Below are positions 14,448 to 23,953 of a DNA stretch of 23,953 nt, one piece after another. Made by a program: the position numbers and the translations under genes. Source of the stretch: JACVRW01 sp035947555 (GTDB lineage: Bacteria; Actinomycetota; Thermoleophilia; Solirubrobacterales; Thermoleophilaceae); the NCBI GenBank assembly GCA_035947555.1, contig DASZJZ010000130.1:1-23953 (forward strand), in the 5' to 3' direction. The first letter of the stretch is position 1. Each line of letters starts with the position of its first letter. The notes under the pieces were generated by a model. It saw only the letters and a program-made list of their open reading frames with translations. It was not told the DNA's origin and searched no databases.

Positions 14448-16242
14448 AGCCGGCCAGGCGCCGCGGCTCCGCGCCGTCCCCCCGCGCCGGCGCCCAGATC
14501 ACCACCTTGGCCTGACGCCCCCGCACCTCCATCGCGTCCATCTCGACGAGGTCCGGGTGCTCGTGGATCATCATCGCCCGCGTCGACTCCGACAGCAGGA
14601 TCATGTGGGGCGTCCCCTTCGTCATCCCCTCGATCCGCGAGGCGGTGTTCGTGGTGTCGCCGATCACCGTGTACTCGAGCCGCTGCTGTGAACCCACGTT
14701 GCCGGCCATCACCGCGCCGCTGTTCAGCCCGACGCCGATGCGGAAGCCGTCGCCCTGGCCCGAGGAGCGCAGCCACTCGTTGAACTGCTCGAGCGCGGGG
14801 CCGGCCATCTCGCGGGCCGCGGCGTAGGCCCGGTCGGCGTGGTCGTCCGTCGGGATCGGCGCCCCGAACACCGCCATGATCCCGTCGCCCATGAACGCCA
14901 CGAGGGTGCCGCCGTGGCGGAGGATCACGTCGGTCATCGAGGTGAGGTAGCGGTTCAGCACCTCGATCACCTCGTCGGGCTCGCGCGTCTCCGAGAACGT
15001 GGTGAAGCCGCGGATGTCGCTGAAGAGCACGGTCACGACCTGCAGCTCGCCGCCCAGCCGCAGGTCCTCGTCCACGTTCTTCAGCACCTCGTCCACCACC
15101 GGCTCGGGCACGAAACGGGAGAAGATGTCGCGCACTCGTTCACGCTCGAAGGCGTTGAGCACCAGCGCCACGCCCAGCGCGCCCACCACTCCCAGCGCCA
15201 GCGAAGCCTCCGGGTACAGGAAGCCGACGATCACGCCGTTGTTGAAGACCAACTGGACGAAGGCGGCGTAGAGCCCGGCCAGCGCGAGGCCGATGAACGC
15301 GGCGCGCAGCGGCCCGAAGCGGATCGCTATCAGCGGGCCCACGGCCCCGAACAGCAGGATCAGCGCCCCGGTCACCCATCCGGGCACCTCGCGCAGCGGG
15401 AAGTCCCGCAGCACGGTCGAGATCGCGTTGGCGTGGATCTCCACGCCGTACATGAACTGGTCGCCGCTCACCGAGGTCGGGTGGACGTCCTGCAGCGAGG
15501 GAGCGGTCGCACCCACCAGGACGATCCTGTCTTCGAAGGTCCCGGGACGGAAGTCGCCCCTCACGACCCGGTGGAACGGCACCCTCTCGACGTTCGTGCG
15601 GCCGTGGTAGTCGATCCAGGCGGGATCCGGGAAGTCGTCGGCGGCCATCTGACGCCGCTGGTAGCGCTCCACCGCCGCCACCGAGAAGGTCTCGAGGCGC
15701 TCCAGCTCCCGTGACGTGCGCCGCACGACGCGACCCGAGTCGGTCGTCAGACCGGCGTGGGCCGCCCTCGCCCGCAGGGTGCGGAGCACTCGATCGCCGC
15801 CCAGCACGTTCGTGCGGCCCCGGTCGTCGACGGCAGTGGTGGCGAGCACCAGGTTGCCCGCCCGCGCGACCGCGTCGGCCAGCGCCTGGTCGTCGGAGGG
15901 GTTCGAGGGCTCGGTGAACTGGACGTCGTATGCGATCACCCGCGCGCCGTCGCGCGCCAGGCGGGTGATCGCCTCGGCGTGGAGGGCGCGCGGGAACGGC
16001 CACTGCTCGCCGAGCTCGGTGAAGCTCTGCTCGCCGATCCCGACGATGGCGATGTCCGCCGGCGGATCGAGGTCGCCGCGCACGGCGAAGCGGGCGTCGA
16101 CCGTGTCGAGCTCAGAGTCCTTGAGAACGTCGGCGGCATACGCGGCCATGACGAAGCCGGTGAGGACGGCGGCGGTGCCGGCGAACATCAGCAGGCGGAG
16201 CCGCCGCGGGGAGCGGCCGTGTGTCGCCTGCGTGTCCGCCAC
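14446..16242 (-). CDS. CHASE2-domain adenylate/guanylate cyclase
   Basis: A 598-aa membrane receptor that should make a cyclic nucleotide. A first membrane helix (about 18-37) is followed by an extracytoplasmic CHASE2 sensor (about 40-290, with I-A-I-V-G-I and D-V-Q-F-T-E-P marks). Three further helices follow (about 290-375), then a class III cyclase domain (about 395-570). Metal-binding aspartates D409 (F-S-D-I-R-G-F) and D453 (M-G-D-G-I-M-A-V-F-G) and the transition-state pair N532 and R536 are present, so catalysis is plausible. The adenine-selecting Lys expected two residues before G-D is A449, while the second selector position is Thr (E-Y-T-V-I-G-D). Nucleotide specificity is therefore uncertain. 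GTG at 16242 is the only start before the first helix. It lies 77 bp after purB on the same strand. Confidence 0.92.
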   Translation of the reverse strand: MADTQATHGRSPRRLRLLMFAGTAAVLTGFVMAAYAADVLKDSELDTVDARFAVRGDLDPPADIAIVGIGEQSFTELGEQWPFPRALHAEAITRLARDGARVIAYDVQFTEPSNPSDDQALADAVARAGNLVLATTAVDDRGRTNVLGGDRVLRTLRARAAHAGLTTDSGRVVRRTSRELERLETFSVAAVERYQRRQMAADDFPDPAWIDYHGRTNVERVPFHRVVRGDFRPGTFEDRIVLVGATAPSLQDVHPTSVSGDQFMYGVEIHANAISTVLRDFPLREVPGWVTGALILLFGAVGPLIAIRFGPLRAAFIGLALAGLYAAFVQLVFNNGVIVGFLYPEASLALGVVGALGVALVLNAFERERVRDIFSRFVPEPVVDEVLKNVDEDLRLGGELQVVTVLFSDIRGFTTFSETREPDEVIEVLNRYLTSMTDVILRHGGTLVAFMGDGIMAVFGAPIPTDDHADRAYAAAREMAGPALEQFNEWLRSSGQGDGFRIGVGLNSGAVMAGNVGSQQRLEYTVIGDTTNTASRIEGMTKGTPHMILLSESTRAMMIHEHPDLVEMDAMEVRGRQAKVVIWAPARGDGAEPRRLAG

Positions 16243-16319
16243 GAGGTCAAGTGTCGTGCATGGCGGGGCAAGCGCGCCAGCGCTCCGACCTTCCTGGCAC
16301 CCGCGGACCGCTTGAGGCG

Positions 16320-17603
16320 CTACCCGATGCGATCCAGCCGCGCGACGATCGCCCGCGCGTGGCGCACGAACGGCTCGGCGTCGAAGACCGCGTCGAGGTC
16401 AAGGTCCGGCGCCGCCGCGGCCAGCAGCTCGCGGAAGTGCGTGCCGGTGTCCCAGGCGCGCTGGGCGTTCTCCTGCACGATCCGGTAGGCCTCGTCGCGC
16501 GTCCTCCCCGCCTCTACCAGCCCCAGCAGCGCGCGCTGCGAGAAGAGGGCGCCGTGCGTGGCCTCGAGGTTGGCGCGCATCCGGTCCTCGTGCACCACCA
16601 TGCCGTCGACGACGCGCACCGCCAGGTGCTGCGCGTAGTCGAGCAGGATCGTGGCGTCGGGCAGCGTCACCCGCTCGACCGACGAGTGCGAGATGTCGCG
16701 CTCGTGCCACAGCGCCACGTTCTCGAGGCCGGCCTGCGCGTAGCCGCGCAGCAGGCGGGCGATGCCGGTGATCCGCTCGCTCACGATCGGGTTGCGCTTG
16801 TGCGGCATCGCGGAGGAGCCCTTCTGCGCGCCGGCCCGGAACGGCTCCTCCGCCTCCCGCACCTCGGTGCGCTGGAGGTGGCGGACCTCGGTGGCGAAGC
16901 GCTCTAGTCCGGCCCCCGCCAGCGCGATCGCCTCCAGCAGCTCGGCGTGCCGGTCGCGCGGCACGACCTGCGTCGAGACGTCCTCGCGGCCGAGACCGAG
17001 CCGGGACAGCACGGCTGCCTCCACCTCCGGGCCGTTGGCCGAGTAGGTGCCGACCGCGCCCGAGAGCGCCCCGACAGACACCCCCTCCACCGCCCGCTCG
17101 AGCCGGCGCAGGTTGCGGTGCGCCTCGAAGGCGAAGCCGGCGAGCTTCACGCCGAAGGTGGTGGGCTCGGCGTGGATGCCGTGGGTGCGGCCCACGCAGA
17201 TCGTGCCGGCATGCTCGCGGGCCCGCTTGACGAGGGCGTTGCGGTAGTCGGCCGCCCCGCCGCAGAGGATCAGCCCGGCCTGCGAGAGCTGGAGGGCGAG
17301 CGCTGTGTCCAGCACGTCGGACGAGGTGAGGCCGTGGTGCACCCAGCGACCGGCGTCCCCCACCGACTCCGCCACGACATCGACGAACGCGGCCACGTCG
17401 TGGTCGGTGACCTTCTCGCGCTCCTTGACGGCCTCCACGGTGAAGGAGGCCCGGTCGCGGATCACGTCGGCGTCCTCGGCGGGCACGACGTCCTGCTCGG
17501 CGAGCGCGTCCACCACGGCGAGCTCCACCTGAAGCCACGTGTCGAGCTTGCGCCGCTCCGACCACACCGCGCCCATCTCGGGGCGGGTGTAGCGCTCGAT
17601 CAA
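16320..17603 (-). CDS. purB: Adenylosuccinate lyase
   Basis: PurB cleaves fumarate from SAICAR in IMP synthesis and from adenylosuccinate in AMP synthesis. The 427-aa product is of normal length. It shows the fumarase/aspartase superfamily signature G-S-S-A-M-P-H-K-R-N-P, the H-H-G-L-T-S-S-D-V motif and G-R-T-H-G-I-H-A-E-P with its catalytic-region His. It begins I-E-R-Y-T-R-P-E-M, the usual N-terminus of the short bacterial PurB. The start is TTG at 17603, supported by GGGAG 6 nt upstream. It follows purE after a 64-bp, nearly pure G/C spacer containing a hairpin. Confidence 0.97.
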   Translation of the reverse strand: MIERYTRPEMGAVWSERRKLDTWLQVELAVVDALAEQDVVPAEDADVIRDRASFTVEAVKEREKVTDHDVAAFVDVVAESVGDAGRWVHHGLTSSDVLDTALALQLSQAGLILCGGAADYRNALVKRAREHAGTICVGRTHGIHAEPTTFGVKLAGFAFEAHRNLRRLERAVEGVSVGALSGAVGTYSANGPEVEAAVLSRLGLGREDVSTQVVPRDRHAELLEAIALAGAGLERFATEVRHLQRTEVREAEEPFRAGAQKGSSAMPHKRNPIVSERITGIARLLRGYAQAGLENVALWHERDISHSSVERVTLPDATILLDYAQHLAVRVVDGMVVHEDRMRANLEATHGALFSQRALLGLVEAGRTRDEAYRIVQENAQRAWDTGTHFRELLAAAAPDLDLDAVFDAEPFVRHARAIVARLDRIG

Positions 17604-17641
17604 GCCGCGCTCCCGGCGGGCGCAGCGGGGCGGCGGAGCGG

Positions 17642-17657
17642 GGGCGCGCCCGCGCCC
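17642..17657 (-). other. GC hairpin in the purE-purB spacer
   Basis: GGGCGC (17642-17647) and GCGCCC (17652-17657) form a perfect 6-bp stem with a 4-nt loop, 11 bp after the purE stop. The surrounding 17604-17667 is almost entirely G and C with alternating CG runs. It could be an intercistronic RNA hairpin that attenuates or stabilises the message, or simple low-complexity drift. Confidence 0.35.
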
Positions 17658-17667
17658 GCGCGCGCCG

Positions 17668-18149
17668 TCACGCCGACAGGATCCGCGCCGCCAGGACGGC
17701 CGCGTTCTTCGCGTTGTCCACGCCCACGGAGGCCACCGGCACGCCCGGAGGCATCTGGGTCACGGCGAGCAGGGCGTCGAGGCCGCCCGCCACGGAGGTC
17801 CGCGAGCTGAGCGGCACGCCGATCACCGGAAGCTCCGTGTGCGCCGCCACCACGCCGGGCAGGGCCGCGGACAGCCCGGCCCCGGCGATGATCACGCGCA
17901 GCCCGCGCATGCGGGCGTTCTTCGCGTAGTCGGCCACGGTCTCGGGATCGCGGTGGGCGCTCATCACCCGCATCTCGTGCCGGATCCCGCGTTCGTCGAG
18001 CTCCTGCGCAGCCTTCTCCATGACAGGCATGTCGCTCTTCGAGCCCATGACGATGCCCACCGTGGGCGCGTCGTCCACGTCGAGGTCGTCGAACTCGTGC
18101 TCGACCTCCGTCTCGGGCACGGCGGTGAACTCACCGGTCTCCGGCGTCC

Positions 18150-18153
<4 letters not shown>
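17668..18153 (-). CDS. purE: N5-carboxyaminoimidazole ribonucleotide mutase
   Basis: PurE converts N5-CAIR to CAIR. The 161-aa product carries the class I pattern: G-I-V-M-G-S-K-S-D-M-P-V-M at the phosphate-binding start, M-S-A-H-R-D-P-E with the catalytic His, and I-A-G-A-G-L-S-A-A-L-P-G-V-V-A. Class I enzymes normally depend on PurK, which is absent from this window. About 28 residues rich in Glu and Asp precede the core and are not usual for the family. GTG at 18153 overlaps the purD TGA as GTGA, which supports this start and the extension. A later start near the core cannot be excluded. Confidence 0.96.
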
Positions 18154-19412
<1,259 letters not shown>

Positions 19413-19413
19413 C

Positions 19414-19455
19414 TCAGCGCCCGCCGCCGCCGGCTTCCGGAACCCGCTTCGTCAC
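19414..19455 (-). CDS. Mini-ORF 2 upstream of purD (13 codons)
   Basis: The second repeat unit encodes V-T-K-R-V-P-E-A-G-G-G-G-R and stops with TGA 1 nt before the purD GTG. A ribosome finishing here would be placed at the purD start, so it could couple purD translation to the upstream GYD gene. Translation is inferred only from the arrangement. Confidence 0.25.
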   Translation of the reverse strand: MTKRVPEAGGGGR

Positions 19456-19456
19456 C

Positions 19457-19498
19457 TCAGCGCCCTCCGCCGCTGGCTGCCGAAACCCGCTTCGCCAC
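19457..19498 (-). CDS. Mini-ORF 1 upstream of purD (13 codons)
   Basis: GTG immediately after the TAG of the GYD gene opens a 13-residue frame (V-A-K-R-V-S-A-A-S-G-G-G-R) that ends with TGA 1 nt before the next GTG. It resembles the N-terminus of PurD (A-K-R-V ... G-G-R). It may be translated as a leader peptide or be a decayed duplication; nothing in the sequence decides. Confidence 0.25.
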   Translation of the reverse strand: MAKRVSAASGGGR

Positions 19499-19780
19499 CT
19501 ACAGCGCCGCGATGAAGTCGTCGACCGGGATCGCGGAGAGCGTCTCGAGATGCATCGTGCCGCGCGAGCCGAGCTCCATCGACACCCGCGCCACCGACTT
19601 CTCGTCGGGCGCCTCGATGATGTTCACGAAGTCGTAGCGGCCGAGCACCGCCCACTGCGCCTTCACGGTTACGCCCAGCTGCTCGATCTCCTTGTTGACC
19701 TCGCGGATCCGCGACGGGTTGCTCTTCAGCGTCTGCACTCCCTCGGGCGTCAGGGTGCTCAGCATCACGTACGTGGGCAC
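19499..19780 (-). CDS. GYD-domain protein
   Basis: The 93-aa product begins P-T-Y-V-M-L-S-T-L-T-P-E-G and contains V-T-V-K-A-Q-W-A-V-L-G-R-Y-D-F-V-N-I-I-E-A-P-D, the hallmark G-x-Y-D-core of the GYD family, a small ferredoxin-like-fold domain with no established function. GTG at 19780 was chosen because the domain starts there and AAAGGA lies 6 nt upstream; the open frame beyond is not coding. It is the first gene of the run leading to purD, purE and purB, and its TAG directly abuts the first GTG of the purD leader repeats. Its position hints at a link to purine metabolism, which is inference. Confidence 0.9.
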   Translation of the reverse strand: MPTYVMLSTLTPEGVQTLKSNPSRIREVNKEIEQLGVTVKAQWAVLGRYDFVNIIEAPDEKSVARVSMELGSRGTMHLETLSAIPVDDFIAAL

Positions 19781-19885
19781 GGTTCGTCCTTTCGCGGTCA
19801 GTCCTTGCCCGGAATCTAGCCTGCCGGCTGGACGCGTGCGCCCCCGGCGTGCAACCTGCTGGCGGTACGGCCAAGCGCAGGTACG

Positions 19886-20560
19886 ATGGGGCGCATGAGG
19901 GCTCTCCGCGTCGCCGCGGCGATCGTGTCGATCGCGCTTGCCGTCCCGTCCGCCGCGGCCGCGGCCACCCTCACGGTCGACCCGGTCCAGTCCTGCTACC
20001 GCGAGCAGCAGCGGGTCTTCCTCCTCGCGCAGGGCTTCACCCCGAACGGCGAGGTCGACTTCACGCGCGGGGACGACTTCAGCCGGCGGCTGCGGGCGGA
20101 CGCGTCCGGCACGATCCAGGGGAACCTCCGGCTGCCCGGCGTGCTCATGGGACAGCGCAACCTGACCTACGTGGCCACGGATGTGACGGACCCCGGGATC
20201 ACCGCCCAGGTCAGCCTCCTCACCACGGCCACGGACGTGCGCGTGAAGCCGAAGACCGGCGCGCCGAACCGTCGGCTCACCATCCGCGCCCGGGGCTTCC
20301 GGGGCGGGCGGACCCTGTGGGCACACGTGCGGCGGGTCAAGCGGCGCGGCGGCGGCCCGGTGCGGGTGCGCAGCGTCAGGCTGGGCCACGTGAACGGTCC
20401 CTGCTGGCAGGTCCGCGCCAGGAAGCGGCTGTTCAGGCGCTCGACTGCGCCGGGCCGCTACCGCGTCCAGTTCGACACGTTCCGCCGCTACAAGCCGCGC
20501 CGCAAGGTCGAGTACGACGACCTCTGGGTGACGATCCTCAGCCCGACGCGCGAACGCTGA
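19886..20560 (+). CDS. Secreted protein of unknown function
   Basis: A 224-aa product with a clear Sec signal peptide: R-M-R-A-L-R, a hydrophobic stretch, then A-A-A-A-A around residues 23-27. The mature part is beta-rich (T-L-T-V-D-P-V-Q ... F-L-L-A-Q-G-F-T-P-N-G-E-V) and very basic towards the C-terminus. Two cysteines remain after cleavage (C37, C173) and could form a disulfide. The F-T-P-N-G-E-V phrase recalls Ig-like surface domains, but I do not recognise the family with certainty. ATG 19886 and ATG 19895 are both possible; GGGG lies just before the second. It is divergent from the GYD gene and convergent with the peptidase-like gene. Confidence 0.75.
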   Translation: MGRMRALRVAAAIVSIALAVPSAAAAATLTVDPVQSCYREQQRVFLLAQGFTPNGEVDFTRGDDFSRRLRADASGTIQGNLRLPGVLMGQRNLTYVATDVTDPGITAQVSLLTTATDVRVKPKTGAPNRRLTIRARGFRGGRTLWAHVRRVKRRGGGPVRVRSVRLGHVNGPCWQVRARKRLFRRSTAPGRYRVQFDTFRRYKPRRKVEYDDLWVTILSPTRER

Positions 20561-20640
20561 GCGGCTGAGCCTCCTGAGCCGGACGCGCGGCTGCTGAGCG
20601 GTGAGCGCCCTCAGCCGGGCCAGCGCACGCTGAGCGCGAA
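20535..20640. repeat. Three imperfect ~37-bp tandem repeats across convergent gene ends
   Basis: Copies begin near 20535, 20572 and 20608. Each has a T/C-C-C-T-S-A-G-C-C start and a GCTGAGCG core about 21 bases later. Copy 1 is the last codons and stop of the secreted protein gene, copy 2 is the spacer, and copy 3 is the end of the opposing peptidase-like gene. Copies 1 and 2 agree at roughly 30 of 37 positions, and copies 1 and 3 at about 23 of 30. Confidence 0.65.
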
Positions 20641-21687
20641 CGGCCCCGCGCCGGTCCTGCGCGTGACCGTGAGCTTCACGCGGTCGACCGGCCGGCGGCG
20701 GCACCACTCGATGCCGAACGCGCCGCCAGAGCGCAGCCTGCTGCCCGCGGCGTAGCCGGCCGTCTCGGCCTGGACCTCATAGGTGGCCCCGGCGGGACCC
20801 CGCAGGCGCATGGTGACGTTGCCGTCCAGCTCGAGGCGGATGCGGAAGGTCCGCTTGGTGCGGCGCGGGCCGAGCCGGCCTCGGAAGGTCCGGGAGCGCG
20901 GTCCGGACCACGGGTCGAGCACATCCCGCCGCAGGGCCGCGAACTCGAGCGGTCCGGGCCGCATCAGGTCGTTGTAGTACCAGGGCACGTCCGGATAGTG
21001 CAGGTGCGCGTAGCCGTCGGCGAAGCCCTCGCCGGGGTCGTCGCGGTAGTGGCGGCCCTGGTTGCCTGGGAACAGGCGACCCTTCTCGACGTGAGTGCAG
21101 ACGCGCACCGCGCTGGCCCAGTACTTGGCGCCCCAGTCCACCGCGTCCCACGGGCTGTTCAAGCGCCAGGTCGCGATGTGGTGCCCGTACTCGTGGGTGA
21201 GCGGGTACTCCACCGGGATGCCGTGCACCGACTCGCCGGGCACGTACATGCGGCTCTCGGCGATCGAGTAGCAGGCGACCACACGCGGGGCGCCGCCGCA
21301 GAGGTCGCGGATCTCGCCGGGCGACCCGACGTAGACGTTGAGGCTGGCGAGCTCGGGGCCGTGCAGCCGCGAGCCGAGGAAGTCGACGACGGCCTGGTCG
21401 GCCGCCGGGTCGAAGCGGTAGGAGGGCGATGTCTCGATCCTCACGGTGTAGCCGTCTTCCGTGGAGTACGAGCGGGTGGCAGCGCGGGCGGCGGCTATCC
21501 GGGCCGGGCGGGGCGCCGGTCCGGTGAAGACCGTGTCCTCCACGTGACCGACGCGGGCCATCGAGACCGGGCGGCTCGGGTCGGGCACCTCTCGCTCGCC
21601 GGCCGTGGCCGCGTGTGGCGCGCCCAGCAGCACGGCGGCCGCTCCGGCCGCCGTGGCGATGGCGGTGGAGCAGCGCAAGCGAGCCAC
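20611..21687 (-). CDS. Secreted HExxH metallopeptidase-like protein
   Basis: A 358-aa product with a signal peptide (R-L-R, hydrophobic Ala-rich stretch, A-T-A at about 27-29). The centre holds T-H165-E166-Y-G-H169-H, a zinc-binding HExxH motif. E220 in G-E-G-F-A-D-G-Y-A, about 50 residues later, is a candidate third ligand, making a gluzincin-like site. The last ~100 residues are beta-rich (F-R-G-R-L-G ... F-R-I-R-L-E-L-D-G-N-V-T-M-R-L-R-G-P) like the prepeptidase C-terminal type of domain. Several cysteines suit an exported fold. GTG at 21687 is the start. The exact peptidase family and substrate are unknown, and the protein may be an inactive relative. Confidence 0.75.
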   Translation of the reverse strand: MARLRCSTAIATAAGAAAVLLGAPHAATAGEREVPDPSRPVSMARVGHVEDTVFTGPAPRPARIAAARAATRSYSTEDGYTVRIETSPSYRFDPAADQAVVDFLGSRLHGPELASLNVYVGSPGEIRDLCGGAPRVVACYSIAESRMYVPGESVHGIPVEYPLTHEYGHHIATWRLNSPWDAVDWGAKYWASAVRVCTHVEKGRLFPGNQGRHYRDDPGEGFADGYAHLHYPDVPWYYNDLMRPGPLEFAALRRDVLDPWSGPRSRTFRGRLGPRRTKRTFRIRLELDGNVTMRLRGPAGATYEVQAETAGYAAGSRLRSGGAFGIEWCRRRPVDRVKLTVTRRTGAGPFALSVRWPG

Positions 21688-21787
21688 GACTCAACCAACG
21701 TATGTCCGACTCGGCGGCTTGTGGCCGGGGCTGGACCGACGTTCCGGTGGCGATCCCCGTCCGGAGGGGCTCTGTCCCCCGTGCGGG

Positions 21788-23953
<2,166 letters not shown>

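Noticed and set aside
12185..14776. Minus-strand open frame of 863 codons opposite the propeller gene
   Set aside because: It is a shadow of third-position G/C bias. Its translation is low-complexity Arg/Ala/Gly/His without domains, while the plus-strand frame has a signal peptide, blades and a PKD domain.
21755..21780. C-run/G-run stems after the clpB stop as a terminator
   Set aside because: Only 4-bp alternative stems that exclude each other, no T-run; not better than expected in such GC-rich DNA.

Overview
This 24 kb window comes from a very GC-rich bacterium. It uses GTG and TTG starts freely, overlaps stops and starts as GTGA/ATGA, and often lacks clear Shine-Dalgarno sequences. The secreted proteins, including a beta-propeller/PKD protein whose C-terminal domain I associate with Thermoleophilia (Solirubrobacterales), suggest an actinobacterium of that class. 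The placement is inference from protein flavour, not a database result. I see no insertion sequence, prophage, CRISPR array or defence system. Most of the window is a chromosomal housekeeping region dominated by de novo purine synthesis.

Left end (1-1840): a truncated DUF4396 membrane-protein gene reads off the left edge, preceded by two tandem 17-bp CsoR-type palindromes. Then, all on the minus strand, come tRNA-Glu(TTC), a class I methyltransferase, tRNA-Lys(TTT) and a small ArsR-type regulator.

Purine block 1 (1835-11442, minus strand, transcribed right to left): purC-purS-purQ-purL are joined by 4-nt stop/start overlaps. After a 158-bp gap come purF, recQ, purN and purH. The helicase recQ sits inside the purine run, and purN starts 2 nt after the recQ stop.

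Middle (11486-16242): a YihY/BrkB membrane protein and a secreted beta-propeller/PKD protein on the plus strand, then a convergent CHASE2-adenylate/guanylate cyclase on the minus strand.

Purine block 2 (16320-19780, minus): a GYD-domain protein, purD, purE and purB. The start of purD is preceded by two degenerate 43-bp copies of itself, each forming a 13-codon mini-ORF. Together the blocks encode PurF, PurD, PurN, PurL/Q/S, PurE, PurC, PurB and PurH. PurM (AIR synthetase) and PurK, the usual partner of this class of PurE, are not in the window.

Right end (19886-23953): a small secreted protein (plus) converges on a secreted HExxH metallopeptidase-like protein (minus). Their 3' ends and spacer form three imperfect ~37-bp tandem repeats. 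The window ends inside clpB (minus), which lacks its N-terminal domain only because of the edge.

I did not find a convincing new multi-gene system. The best leads are the triplicated purD start region, the tandem repeat across the convergent gene ends, the metal-type operators at the left edge, the tRNA-methyltransferase-tRNA arrangement and a cyclase lacking the adenine-selecting lysine.
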